This document shows positions 47,432-56,040 of a DNA stretch of 64,000 bases, piece by piece. The notes beneath the pieces were generated by a model. The model saw only the letters and a list, made by a program, of their open reading frames with translations, did not search any database and was not told where the DNA came from. The first letter of the stretch is position 1; each line of letters starts with the position of its first letter. The translations under genes and the position numbers were made by a program. Source of the DNA: CAYLLD01 sp964425135 (lineage in GTDB: Bacteria; Pseudomonadota; Alphaproteobacteria; Rhodobacterales; Rhodobacteraceae). The DNA lies in assembly GCA_964425135.1 (NCBI GenBank), contig CAYRKW010000008.1, positions 1-64,000 of the forward strand, written 5' to 3'.

Positions 47432-47743
47432 TCAAGACGCGCCGCGAACGCAGCGCCCTTCGATGTACCATTCGGTCGGAACCGACAACGTTCCGTCCTG
47501 TGTCGAGAGTATTTCAACTTTGCTCGCATTAAACGCCTCAGCGCAAAACGGATGCGCCTTTTCCAGTGCCGCTTCAATCGCAATGTCTTGCGGCGCTGTG
47601 CGTGGATAGACATAGACCGCAAACGCGCTTTGGCCTGCTTCCGAGATAAACGTCGCGCGGGTTGTCCCATTGTAGGGAACGTTTGGCAAAACGCATCCGG
47701 CCAAAACGAGCGCCGCGCCACATATCGCGAAAAGCTGCATCAT
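47432..47743 (-). CDS. Small putative lipoprotein upstream of nuoG
   Basis: About 103 residues. The ATG at 47743 overlaps the stop of the DUF3291 gene (ATGA), and a second ATG follows at once. The signal MMQLFAICGAALVLAGC has a clear LAGC lipobox (Cys17). The mature part contains two more cysteines (HPFCAEAF, EGRCVRG) and resembles the other small envelope proteins in this cluster in size only. Its function is unknown. Confidence 0.75.
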   Translation of the reverse strand: MMQLFAICGAALVLAGCVLPNVPYNGTTRATFISEAGQSAFAVYVYPRTAPQDIAIEAALEKAHPFCAEAFNASKVEILSTQDGTLSVPTEWYIEGRCVRGAS

Positions 47744-48222
47744 GCCGCCGCTCCCGAACACGCGCGGGACTGCCATAGCGTCGCATCCTCAAGATAAGAC
47801 CATCCGAAAGCCTCATCACTATCGCCATGGTCTTGCAGATGCTTGAGCTTTGCCATTGCCTCATCCAGCGTCGGCAGCGTGCCTTCTTCGATCCACCACA
47901 TCACAAAATGCTGCGCGCCCATCACTTCAAACCATTCTTGGCGGCGCTCATAGAACTGCCGATGGACAGTGTTCCAAACGAAATTCTCCAGTGAGGCCAC
48001 ATCGGTCCAGACCGTCAGATTGGTCACCTGCTGCGGATCGTCGTTCAAATAGGTCTCGGTATTGCCCGTGCCCGGCGCGCCCGAGCCTTCCATCATCCAG
48101 ACAAACCCGTCGCTGCGTTTGCCAAGCCCGTTGATCGTATCAAGCGCCTCCATAAACCCAGCGACCCGCCGATCATCCGTCGGGGCAAGCAATCGGCCTA
48201 TGTTGAGTTGCGCCAGATGCAT
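47740..48222 (-). CDS. DUF3291-family protein
   Basis: 160 residues with the DUF3291 pattern: MHLAQLNIGRLLAPTDDRRVAGF at the start, then FVWMMEGSG, NLTVWTDVASLENFVW and the Trp-rich MWWIEEGTLPTLDEAMAKL. The fold is related to dimeric alpha-beta barrel monooxygenases, but no reaction is established. It is cytoplasmic and sits in the nuo operon between two lipoprotein genes, overlapping both by one to four bases. Confidence 0.82.
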   Translation of the reverse strand: MHLAQLNIGRLLAPTDDRRVAGFMEALDTINGLGKRSDGFVWMMEGSGAPGTGNTETYLNDDPQQVTNLTVWTDVASLENFVWNTVHRQFYERRQEWFEVMGAQHFVMWWIEEGTLPTLDEAMAKLKHLQDHGDSDEAFGWSYLEDATLWQSRACSGAAA

Positions 48223-48755
48223 TAGTTGAGCCTGCGCACAGCATCTTCGGACTGCGCCTGCAAAAGCGCTTGATCCGTGCTGATCGTGACGATCAACTCC
48301 CCTGTGGAATAGGCCGTCGCTGCTGCAACCCGGAATGTCTCAGGCAACGAGCTATCCACATCTACCGCATAAACAGCCCCACTTGGCTCCGTGCAGGTGA
48401 TCGGCGCGTTGCGATAAGCCGCAGGATATTCGAACTCACCGGGCATTTTTTCGACCACAAGCTGCCCTCGCGGCGTTTGCATGATGCAGCGCGTCCCTTC
48501 GGCGAAATTGTTGAACCGCACACTGATTTTGCCATCATCCGCCGCGCCTTCGAGCCGCGCAATCGACGCCGCTGGCGTTCCGCCGCAAGACGACAGGATG
48601 CTCGCCGCCAAAAGCCCTGCAACCGCAACCTTGATCTTTGCAAAAGCCCCCGCAAGCCGGAGTTTGGGCAAACGGATCGTAGCGGGATTAACGCCTGCTA
48701 CCCGCTCATGCTGATCGCGCATCATCATCGAGGGATCGTAGCTGGAATAACACAT
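48222..48755 (-). CDS. Putative lipoprotein between nuoF and nuoG
   Basis: 177 residues. A hydrophobic segment ends in the lipobox-like ILSSC (Cys57), preceded by an unusually long N-terminal region of about 40 residues. The true start may therefore lie further in, although no better-placed ATG is evident. The mature part has two cysteines and no family I recognise. It follows nuoF by 15 bases and shares one base with the DUF3291 gene. Confidence 0.65.
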   Translation of the reverse strand: MCYSSYDPSMMMRDQHERVAGVNPATIRLPKLRLAGAFAKIKVAVAGLLAASILSSCGGTPAASIARLEGAADDGKISVRFNNFAEGTRCIMQTPRGQLVVEKMPGEFEYPAAYRNAPITCTEPSGAVYAVDVDSSLPETFRVAAATAYSTGELIVTISTDQALLQAQSEDAVRRLN

Positions 48756-48770
48756 GGGGGAATCTCCGAC

Positions 48771-50066
48771 TTACTCTGCGGCGACCGCGCTCACGCGCCC
48801 GCTGCGCTTGTGCTTGATGCGGTCTTCAATCTCGTCACGATAATGGCGGATCAGACCCTGAATGGGCCATGCCGCCGCATCACCCAACGCGCAGATCGTA
48901 TGACCTTCGACCTGTTTGGTGACATCGAGCAGCATATCGATCTCCTCGACCTCCGCCTCACCTGTGACCAGCCGATCCATAACCCGCATCATCCACCCCG
49001 TGCCCTCGCGGCAAGGCGTGCATTGGCCGCAGCTTTCATGCTTGTAGAACTTCGACAAGCGCCAGATCGCTTTGATAATATCGGTCGACTGATCCATCAC
49101 GATCACCGCCGCCGTCCCCAACCCCGACCGTTGCTCGCGCAGCCAGTCGAAATCCATGATCGCTTCATCGCAAATTGTGTGCGGCAAACACGGCACAGAC
49201 GATCCACCGGGGATCACGGCTTTAAGGTTATTCCACCCGCCGCGCACACCGCCGCAGTGCTTTTCGAGCAGCTCCTGCAACCCGATCGACATCGCTTCTT
49301 CAACAACGCAAGGATGCTCCACATGCCCGGAGATCGCGAAAAGTTTGGTGCCAGCGTTGTTCGGACGACCGAATGACGAGAACCACTCCGGACCGCGCCG
49401 CAAAATTGTCGGGACAACCGCAATCGATTCGACGTTATTTACCGTCGATGGACAGCCGTAGAGACCTGTATTTGCCGGAAACGGCGGCTTAAGGCGCGGC
49501 ATCCCCTTCTTGCCTTCAAGGCTTTCAATCAGCGCCGTCTCCTCGCCGCAAATATATGCCCCCGCACCGTGATGCAGATAGAGATCAAAATCGAAACCGG
49601 ACTTGGCCGCATTCTTGCCGAGCAATCCAGCGTCATACGCCTCATCAATCGCGCATTGCAGCGCCTCGCGCTCGCGAATGAACTCACCGCGGATATAGAT
49701 GTAACCGGCATTCGCGCCCATAGCGAAACCGGCGATCAGGCAGCCCTCGACCAGCGTATGCGGATCGTGGCGCATAATCTCGCGGTCTTTGCAGGTTCCT
49801 GGCTCGGACTCATCCGCATTCACCACGAGATAATGCGGACGCCCGTCGCTTTCCTTGGGCATGAACGACCATTTCAAACCGGTCGGAAAACCAGCACCGC
49901 CGCGACCACGCAACCCGCTGTCCTTGACCTTTTGAACAATCCCGTCACGACCCAGCTTGATCAGCCCAGCCGTGCCGTCCCAATGACCACGCGCCATAGC
50001 ACCGGCCAAAGAACGGTCGTGCATGCCGTAGAGATTGGTAAAGATGCGATCCTTATCTGCCAGCAT
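48771..50066 (-). CDS. nuoF: NADH-quinone oxidoreductase subunit F
   Basis: A 431-residue flavoprotein that oxidises NADH. The NADH/FMN site shows GLRGRGGAGFPTGLKWSF (about 52-69) and NADESEPGTCKDREIM. The [4Fe-4S] N3 cluster motif is ESCGQCTPCREGTGW near 345-360. It starts two bases after the short membrane-protein gene. Confidence 0.97.
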   Translation of the reverse strand: MLADKDRIFTNLYGMHDRSLAGAMARGHWDGTAGLIKLGRDGIVQKVKDSGLRGRGGAGFPTGLKWSFMPKESDGRPHYLVVNADESEPGTCKDREIMRHDPHTLVEGCLIAGFAMGANAGYIYIRGEFIREREALQCAIDEAYDAGLLGKNAAKSGFDFDLYLHHGAGAYICGEETALIESLEGKKGMPRLKPPFPANTGLYGCPSTVNNVESIAVVPTILRRGPEWFSSFGRPNNAGTKLFAISGHVEHPCVVEEAMSIGLQELLEKHCGGVRGGWNNLKAVIPGGSSVPCLPHTICDEAIMDFDWLREQRSGLGTAAVIVMDQSTDIIKAIWRLSKFYKHESCGQCTPCREGTGWMMRVMDRLVTGEAEVEEIDMLLDVTKQVEGHTICALGDAAAWPIQGLIRHYRDEIEDRIKHKRSGRVSAVAAE

Positions 50067-50068
50067 CG

Positions 50069-50290
50069 TCAGTCATTCCTGTCCAATTGGCGCGCGCGCC
50101 ATATTCTTACACAAACGATGATCGCCCAGACGAATGCCGCCAAAGCCATCAGATCCACCAGAAACGCGTATTCCTGCGCTACTCCGAACCGGCCACCCAA
50201 AAAGGTGGCGCCCATCCAGCCGACCATAGCAACGACGATGACAATAGCCGCGAGTTTCGCATCGCTTTTATGTCTGTCTTGCACACTCAT
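50069..50290 (-). CDS. DUF5337-like short membrane protein
   Basis: 73 residues with two membrane helices (about 13-31 and 42-63) separated by GGRFGVAQEYAFLVD, matching small proteins annotated as DUF5337 in Rhodobacterales complex I clusters. Its function is unknown. It lies 33 bases after the helix-hairpin-helix protein gene and two bases before nuoF. Confidence 0.75.
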   Translation of the reverse strand: MSVQDRHKSDAKLAAIVIVVAMVGWMGATFLGGRFGVAQEYAFLVDLMALAAFVWAIIVCVRIWRARQLDRND

Positions 50291-50323
50291 CGCCTGGATG
50301 GATTCTCTTCCCTTAGACGGCGA

Positions 50324-51358
50324 TTAGTAAACGCCGCCTTTACCAACTTTTTTCGAGAAGGCTGTTTGCTTGCCAGAAGCGAGCAATTTGGCCTGTTTCA
50401 CCCACTCATCGCGCGTAACACGGCCCTTGAAGCCTTCCAGATTGTCATCGACCCAAGCCACTTCGTTCTTGGTCCAGGCCGCAACCTGATCGAAATGCCA
50501 GAACCCCATGCCGTTGAGCATCTTTTCCATCTTCGGCCCGACACCCTTGATCATTTTCAGATCATCAGCACCTGCTTTGCGCGGCGCTTTCATCGTGCGC
50601 GGCTTTGCGGGGCCTTTCTTGGCTTTGGGTTTTGCAGCAGGTTTTGCGGCGGCGGCTTTCGTGCCGCTATCGCTCGATTTGGCAGGCGCTTTGGCTTTTG
50701 TGCTCGAAGCTGCGGGCTTCTTAGCCGCTGGCTTTTTCGCGGCAGGCTTCTTCGCAACAGGCTTCTTCGCCGCTGCCGCCTTTGCCGCCTCAGCCGCCTC
50801 ATGCTCTGCTTTGGCGCGCGCCGCTTCGGCTTCGGCCTGCGCACGCGCACGGGCGCGCTCTGCCTCGGCTTTCGCTTTGGCTGCTGCTGCGTCTGCTTCG
50901 GCACGCGCACGCGCGGCTGCATCCGCGCCGCTGTCGGCCATGCTTGATACCGCATCACCAGCAGTTGAAGCTGCCGCCGATGCCGTATCGCTTGCCGCGC
51001 TTGCAGCACGTCCAGCCGCATCCCCAGCGGAAGACGCTGCACCAGAAGCCGCATCTACAGCACCCGATGCTGCGCCAGACGCGCCATCGGCGACTTTCGA
51101 TCCTGCCGCCGCAGCCGTTGCCGCTGCGCCCGCCGCAGCACCTGTCGCGAGCCCGGATACGGACCCGGCCGTGCTTTCGGAACAGAACAGATTGCTCAGC
51201 AAAAATCCAAGGATGGCGAAGAGCACCGCGCCAATCACAATCGATGCGATCAGCGAGAAATCTCCGCGGTTAAACAGCAGATAGGCTGCGATCAAACCGG
51301 CAATTGCCGAGATGATCCAACACCATCTGGGGCAAGAATTGCTTGTTACATTACTCAT
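50324..51358 (-). CDS. Membrane protein with Ala/Lys-rich stalk and C-terminal helix-hairpin-helix domain
   Basis: 344 residues. Two N-terminal membrane helices (about 11-55) lead into a long stretch (about 65-260) made almost only of Ala, Glu, Lys, Arg and Pro, probably helical then extended. The C-terminal domain (about 265-344) contains DDLKMIKGVGPKMEKMLNGM and FWHFDQVAAW, a helix-hairpin-helix motif (IKGVGPK) of the DNA-nuclease-like type. This domain is about 70% identical by eye to the C-terminus of the neighbouring NuoE extension. Its function is unknown; membrane-tethered nucleic acid binding is one option. Confidence 0.75.
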   Translation of the reverse strand: MSNVTSNSCPRWCWIISAIAGLIAAYLLFNRGDFSLIASIVIGAVLFAILGFLLSNLFCSESTAGSVSGLATGAAAGAAATAAAAGSKVADGASGAASGAVDAASGAASSAGDAAGRAASAASDTASAAASTAGDAVSSMADSGADAAARARAEADAAAAKAKAEAERARARAQAEAEAARAKAEHEAAEAAKAAAAKKPVAKKPAAKKPAAKKPAASSTKAKAPAKSSDSGTKAAAAKPAAKPKAKKGPAKPRTMKAPRKAGADDLKMIKGVGPKMEKMLNGMGFWHFDQVAAWTKNEVAWVDDNLEGFKGRVTRDEWVKQAKLLASGKQTAFSKKVGKGGVY

Positions 51359-51393
51359 TTCAGTCTCCCTCGTTGGCCATTTTGACCTTAGTA

Positions 51394-52803
51394 TTAATAA
51401 ATGTCGCCCTTATCGACCTTTTTCGAAAACGCGGTCTCTCCGCCCTCTGCGAGCAGTTTGGCCTGATCAACCCACACATCGCGGCTGACACGTCCCTTGA
51501 AGCCCTCAAGGTTGTCATCAACCCAAGCGACCTCTGATGCGCCCCATGCTGCGATTTGATCGAAGTGCCAGAACCCGAGCGTGTTGAGCAGTTTTTCCAG
51601 TTTTGGACCGACGCCTTTGATGCGTTTGAGATCATCTGCACCGCCAGCGCGCGGTCCGTCCATGCCTTGTGGCCGCACACCGCTGCCTGATCCATCACTC
51701 TCGTTTGGACGCACATCGGCAAACGCGCGCGCGCGCTCAAGGCTTTCATCGACCGGTGCTTGGGCCTTTGCTTCTGCGTCAGCCTTCACTTTCGCAGCAG
51801 CTTCCGCGTCAGCCTTGGCTTTCGCGACAACTTCGGCCTCAACCTCAGTGCGCGCAGCTTGCGCTTTTGCAGCCGCCTCAGCACGGGCTCGCTCAGCTTC
51901 CATTTCTCTGGTTTTCTCGGCACGTTCCGCTTCAGCCGCCGCGCGGGCACGTTCTGCCTCCGCCGCGCGGGCACGTTCTGCCTCCGCCTCCGCTCTGGCA
52001 CGTTCTGCCTCCGCNNNNNNNNNNNNNNNNNNNNNNNNNNNNNNNNNNNNNNNNNNNNNNNNNNNNNNNNNNNNNNNNNNNNNNNNNNNNNNNNNNNNNN
52101 NNNNNNNNNNNNNNTCATAATCAGCCTGCGTTCCGTCAATCCGTGCCACCGTATCCCCCAACGCAAGCGCACGCGCCGCCGAGCCGTTGGCCTCAACCTC
52201 CGGCATGACAAAATCATGCAAACTGCTCAGTCCAGACTTTGGCTCAGACGAAAATCTGCCGTTCTGCGGACCGGGCTTAGGGACCTCGCCACGATCAAAC
52301 GCATCGAGAATACCAATAAAGCTCTCCCGCGTCAGATCCTCATAAAAATCCTTGCCGATCTGCACCATGGGCGCGTTCGTACAGGCCCCAAGGCACTCGA
52401 CCTCTTCCCATGAAAACCGCCCGTCTGCCGAGATCTCATGTGGACGTGCAGCGATCTTCTCGCGGCAAACAGAAATCAAATCCTCAGCTCCGCAAATCAT
52501 GCAGCTTGTTGTGCCGCACACCTGCACATGGGCAAGCGTTCCTACCGGCTGCAACTGGAACATGAAGTAGAAGGTCGCGACCTCAAGCACCCGAATGTAA
52601 GGCATGTCGAGCATCTCGCCCACATGCTCGATCGCGGCTTTACTCAGCCAGCCTTCCTGCTCCTGCGCCCGCCACAAAAGCGGGATAACAGCGCTGGCCT
52701 GACGACCTTCTGGATATTTCTTGATCTGCGATGCAGCCCAGGCATTATTCGCCTTTGTAAAGGCAAAGCTCTCGGGCTGTTCGGAATGAAGACGGCGTAG
52801 CAT
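51394..52803 (-). CDS. nuoE: NADH-quinone oxidoreductase subunit E with long C-terminal extension (interrupted by sequence gap)
   Basis: The first 180 residues or so are normal NuoE, holding the [2Fe-2S] N1a cluster: CGTTSCMICG and ECLGACTNAPM provide the four Cys. After about residue 200 the frame enters 100 unknown bases, then continues with an Ala/Glu/Arg-rich coiled-coil repeat and ends in a helix-hairpin-helix domain (DDLKRIKGVGPKLEKLLNTL, then FWHFDQIAAW). The reading frame across the gap is not proven, because the gap length is probably arbitrary. The start at 52803 lies just before the small exported-protein gene end. Confidence 0.85.
   Translation of the reverse strand: MLRRLHSEQPESFAFTKANNAWAASQIKKYPEGRQASAVIPLLWRAQEQEGWLSKAAIEHVGEMLDMPYIRVLEVATFYFMFQLQPVGTLAHVQVCGTTSCMICGAEDLISVCREKIAARPHEISADGRFSWEEVECLGACTNAPMVQIGKDFYEDLTRESFIGILDAFDRGEVPKPGPQNGRFSSEPKSGLSSLHDFVMPEVEANGSAARALALGDTVARIDGTQADYXXXXXXXXXXXXXXXXXXXXXXXXXXXXXXXXXXAEAERARAEAEAERARAAEAERARAAAEAERAEKTREMEAERARAEAAAKAQAARTEVEAEVVAKAKADAEAAAKVKADAEAKAQAPVDESLERARAFADVRPNESDGSGSGVRPQGMDGPRAGGADDLKRIKGVGPKLEKLLNTLGFWHFDQIAAWGASEVAWVDDNLEGFKGRVSRDVWVDQAKLLAEGGETAFSKKVDKGDIY
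52015..52114. other. Assembly gap of exactly 100 N inside nuoE
   Basis: A run of exactly 100 N. The sequence to its left repeats GCACGTTCTGCCTCCGC three times at short intervals, so the gap most likely marks a collapsed tandem repeat encoding the Ala-Glu-Arg coiled coil. The true length is unknown. Confidence 0.95.
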
Positions 52804-53037
52804 CTAGTTTATCTTCCTGCACTGATCGTAATCATCATTGGCCCCGACACGATACCGCGTGATGCAAATATACTCCGGGCCACCATCGATTGTCCCCATA
52901 ATCAGGGTAACGACCGACTTCTCATCCGCATGGCTGGCCAGCAACACCAGCCCCTGATTGGACAACTCGCTCACTGTTTGCGCCGATGCCGCCAGCGATG
53001 TGAACGACAAGAGCAGGGCACCAATCACGCGCTTCAT
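52804..53037 (-). CDS. Small exported protein between nuoD and nuoE
   Basis: 77 residues with a signal peptide (MKRVIGALLLSFTSLAASA|QT), so the mature periplasmic product is about 58 residues with two cysteines (EYICITRY and DQCRKIN) that could form a disulfide. The start overlaps the nuoD stop by four bases, and its stop abuts the nuoE start. It is not a family I recognise. Confidence 0.75.
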   Translation of the reverse strand: MKRVIGALLLSFTSLAASAQTVSELSNQGLVLLASHADEKSVVTLIMGTIDGGPEYICITRYRVGANDDYDQCRKIN

Positions 53038-54248
53038 CGGTCAATCTCCCCGAATACAATGTCCATCGTGCCGATAATCGCTGCCACATCCGCAAGTTGG
53101 TGACCGGAGGCGACCTTATCCATGCTCTGTAAATGCAGATAACCGGGCGCGCGGATTTTGGCTTTGTAGGGCCGGTTTGTCCCGTCGCTAACCAGATAAA
53201 CGCCAAACTCGCCCTTCGGCGCTTCGATCGCTGTGTAAATCTCGCCTTCAGGGACTTTGAACCCTTCCGTGTAGAGCTTGAAGTGATGGATAAGCGCCTC
53301 CATCGAGGTCTTCATGTCATCGCGCGAGGGCGGCGTCAGCTTGCCGCGAGACAGCACATCACCGCCGATACAGTCTTCCATCTTCGTGATCGCCTGCTGA
53401 ATGATCTTCAGGCTCTCGGTCATCTCCGCCATGCGGCACAGATACCTGTCATAGCAATCCCCGTTCTTGCCGACGGGGATCTGGAAATCGAACTCATTGT
53501 AGCACTCATAGGGCTGCGCTCGGCGCAAATCCCATGCAAACCCGGAGCCGCGCACCATCACGCCCGAATACCCCCAGTCGTAAATGTCCTGCTCGCTGAT
53601 AATTGCGATATCGACATTGCGCTGTTTGAAAATTCGGTTCTCCGTCAGCAACCCGTTCAGATCATCGAGGAATTTTGGAAACTCATGGGTCCATTCCATG
53701 ATGTCATCGAGCAAATCCTGCGGCAGGTCCTGATGCACACCGCCGGGCCGGAAATACGCCGCGTGCAGACGCGCGCCGCACGCCCGTTCGTAGAAGACCA
53801 TCAGCTTCTCACGCTCTTCAAAACCCCAGAGCGGCGGCGTTAACGCGCCGACATCAAGGGCTTGCGTGGTGACATTCATCAAGTGGTTGAGGATGCGGCC
53901 AATTTCGGAGAACAACACACGTATCAGCGACGCACGGCGCGGCACATCCGTTCCGGTCAGCTTTTCAATCGCCAGACACCACGCATGCTCCTGATTCATC
54001 GGCGCCACATAGTCGAGACGATCAAAATAGGGCAGATTTTGCAGATAAGTGCGGCTTTCCATCAACTTCTCGGTGCCGCGATGAAGAAGACCAATATGCG
54101 GATCACAGCGCTCGACAATCTCGCCGTCAAGCTCCAGCACCAGACGCAGCACGCCATGCGCCGCCGGGTGTTGCGGGCCAAAATTGATATTGAAGTTGCG
54201 GATACGTTGCTCGCCGGTCAAGGCATCGTTGAATTCACCGTCCTTCAT
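53034..54248 (-). CDS. nuoD: NADH-quinone oxidoreductase subunit D
   Basis: A 404-residue subunit of the 49-kDa family that lines the quinone-binding site. The N-terminal FGPQHPAAHGVLRLVLELDG with the quinone-site His is present, as are DPHIGLLHRGTEKLME and the C-terminal ending DIVFGEIDR. NuoC and NuoD are separate genes here, as in most alphaproteobacteria. The start overlaps nuoC by four bases. Confidence 0.97.
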   Translation of the reverse strand: MKDGEFNDALTGEQRIRNFNINFGPQHPAAHGVLRLVLELDGEIVERCDPHIGLLHRGTEKLMESRTYLQNLPYFDRLDYVAPMNQEHAWCLAIEKLTGTDVPRRASLIRVLFSEIGRILNHLMNVTTQALDVGALTPPLWGFEEREKLMVFYERACGARLHAAYFRPGGVHQDLPQDLLDDIMEWTHEFPKFLDDLNGLLTENRIFKQRNVDIAIISEQDIYDWGYSGVMVRGSGFAWDLRRAQPYECYNEFDFQIPVGKNGDCYDRYLCRMAEMTESLKIIQQAITKMEDCIGGDVLSRGKLTPPSRDDMKTSMEALIHHFKLYTEGFKVPEGEIYTAIEAPKGEFGVYLVSDGTNRPYKAKIRAPGYLHLQSMDKVASGHQLADVAAIIGTMDIVFGEIDR

Positions 54249-54856
54249 GATGCGCCCTCCTGCGGTTTCTCGTCACCCGGCAATATATACTCCGCACCCT
54301 CCCATGGGCTCATGAAATCGAACTGACGATACTCCTGAACCAGCGACACCGGCTCATAGACAACACGTTTTTGCATCTCGTCATAGCGCAACTCCACATA
54401 ACCCGTGGTCGGGAAATCCTTGCGCAGCGGATAGCCGCGAAATCCATAATCGGTCAGGATGCGGCGCAGATCAGGATGACCCGAGAACATGATCCCATAC
54501 ATGTCAAAAACCTCACGCTCGAACCAATTGGCCGCCGGATATTGCGCAGTGATTGATGGCGCAATCTGATCTTCGTTGACCGCGCATTTGATCCGCACCC
54601 GATGGTTCTGGCTCATGCTCAGGAAGTGATAGACAAGATCAAACCGCTTGGCGCGCTGCGGGTAGTCAATCGCCGTGATATCCACAAGCGTTGTGAACTT
54701 GCAGCTTTGCGCGCTGCGCAGAAACTCTGTCACGGTTTCGATGTGCGCGATGCTGACACGCACCGTCAGCTCGCCGTTCTCGACCAACACATCGCGTACC
54801 GCGTCAGCGTTTCGGGACTGAATGAAATTTCCAAGTTCAAGCAGGGCGTCGCTCAT
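54245..54856 (-). CDS. nuoC: NADH-quinone oxidoreductase subunit C
   Basis: About 203 residues from the ATG at 54856 (MSDALLELGNFIQ); the frame is open upstream into nuoB but that portion is not NuoC-like. It is the 30-kDa-type peripheral-arm subunit. Conserved stretches include LVDITAIDYPQRAKRFDLVYHFLS (two parts), WFEREVFDMYGIMFSGHPDLRR and DYGFRGYPLRKDFP. It lies 13 bases after nuoB. Confidence 0.96.
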   Translation of the reverse strand: MSDALLELGNFIQSRNADAVRDVLVENGELTVRVSIAHIETVTEFLRSAQSCKFTTLVDITAIDYPQRAKRFDLVYHFLSMSQNHRVRIKCAVNEDQIAPSITAQYPAANWFEREVFDMYGIMFSGHPDLRRILTDYGFRGYPLRKDFPTTGYVELRYDEMQKRVVYEPVSLVQEYRQFDFMSPWEGAEYILPGDEKPQEGAS

Positions 54857-54869
54857 GAGGGTCAGACCT

Positions 54870-55418
54870 TTATCGCGCAAGAGTTCCAGTGCGGCGGATA
54901 CGGCGTTGCAACTGCAAAATACCGTAGAGCAGTGCTTCAGCCGTTGGCGGGCATCCGGGCACATAGACGTCCACCGGCACAATCCGATCGCAGCCGCGCA
55001 CAACCGAATAGGAATAGTGGTAGTACCCGCCCCCATTGGCGCAGGATCCCATCGAGATCACATAGCGCGGCTCCGGCATCTGGTCGTAGACCTTCCGAAG
55101 CGCAGGGGCCATCTTGTTGGTCAGCGTGCCGGCCACGATCATCAGATCCGACTGACGCGGGCTTGCGCGCGGCGCGGTGCCAAATCGCTCCAGATCATAG
55201 CGCGGCATGGATGTGTGCATCATCTCGACCGCGCAACACGCCAGCCCAAACGTCATCCAGTGCAGCGAGCCAGTGCGCGCCCAGTTGATCAGATCCTCGG
55301 TGGAGCTGATCAGATACCCTTTATCCGACAGCGCATCATTGAGCTGACGCGTTGTCACATCACGATCCGCCGCAGCCGCGGTCGACAGCGCAGGGGTCAT
55401 GCCCGTTGCTACTCCCAT
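54870..55418 (-). CDS. nuoB: NADH-quinone oxidoreductase subunit B
   Basis: About 182 residues from the ATG at 55418, with GGGAG seven bases upstream. It carries the [4Fe-4S] N2 cluster, the last before quinone: GLACCAVEMMH supplies the tandem Cys, then GSCANGGGYY and VPGCPPTAEAL supply the others. The start lies ten bases inside the end of nuoA, so the two genes overlap. Confidence 0.97.
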   Translation of the reverse strand: MGVATGMTPALSTAAAADRDVTTRQLNDALSDKGYLISSTEDLINWARTGSLHWMTFGLACCAVEMMHTSMPRYDLERFGTAPRASPRQSDLMIVAGTLTNKMAPALRKVYDQMPEPRYVISMGSCANGGGYYHYSYSVVRGCDRIVPVDVYVPGCPPTAEALLYGILQLQRRIRRTGTLAR

Positions 55419-55774
55419 TCGAGCGCTCCCTTTTTCCACTCATAGGCAAAACCGATGGTCAGGATGCCCAGAAACACCATCATCGACCAGAACCCGAAAT
55501 CGCCGATATGCTGGAAGCTAACGGCCCAGGGGAACAGGAACGCCACTTCCAGATCGAAAATGATGAAGAGGATCGACACCAGGTAAAAGCGTACATCGAA
55601 CTTCATCCGTGCATCGTCAAAGGCGTTGAACCCACACTCATAGGCGGAGATTTTTTCCGGGTCAGGATTGCGGACCGCGATGATCACAGCCGAAAGCATC
55701 AGGACAAGACCAAAGCCGATTGCGACGCCCAGAAAAATCAGGATTGGCAAGTATTCCATCAAGAGGTTTTGCAC
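55409..55774 (-). CDS. nuoA: NADH-quinone oxidoreductase subunit A
   Basis: 121 residues, three membrane helices, the ND3-like subunit. The conserved loop KISAYECGFNAFDDARMKFDVRFYLV (approximately 45-70), with its Cys near the quinone site, is present. The GTG start at 55774 has GGAG about 12 bases upstream and gives the usual MxxLLxEYLPIL start; an ATG five codons later is an alternative. It is the first gene of the long nuo operon. The 266 bases upstream hold no gene I can support. Confidence 0.93.
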   Translation of the reverse strand: MQNLLMEYLPILIFLGVAIGFGLVLMLSAVIIAVRNPDPEKISAYECGFNAFDDARMKFDVRFYLVSILFIIFDLEVAFLFPWAVSFQHIGDFGFWSMMVFLGILTIGFAYEWKKGALEWE

Positions 55775-55958
55775 GGGGGGATAAACTCCTGTTCTCAGCC
55801 CATTTTGAGCCGGTGCGCTTGCGAGGGTGGTTTACTCGCCCACCAGTGTGAGGTCAACCGATGCCGGCACGATGGGCGTGGTTAATTTGGCCATGTATTT
55901 GGCGCGTATGTTGAAAAATTCTAAATGCTGGGAAGGTCTGCGCAGAAATGCTTCCGTT

Positions 55959-55973
55959 TGCGTTAAAAACGCA
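55959..55973. promoter_or_regulatory. Inverted repeat upstream of nuoA
   Basis: TGCGTT-AAA-AACGCA, a perfect 6-base inverted repeat about 185 bases before the nuoA start, in an AT-rich stretch. It could be an operator of the nuo promoter; I recognise no matching regulator. Confidence 0.25.
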
Positions 55974-56040
55974 GTGAAAACCTGTGAAAATGTAAAAGAA
56001 TGGATATTGCCCTCCGCGGGTCCTCGCGCATCGCGCGCGC

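Noticed and set aside
51581..52413. Plus-strand frames across the N gap.
   Set aside because: They run antisense to nuoE in low-complexity DNA and only appear open because unknown bases are read through.
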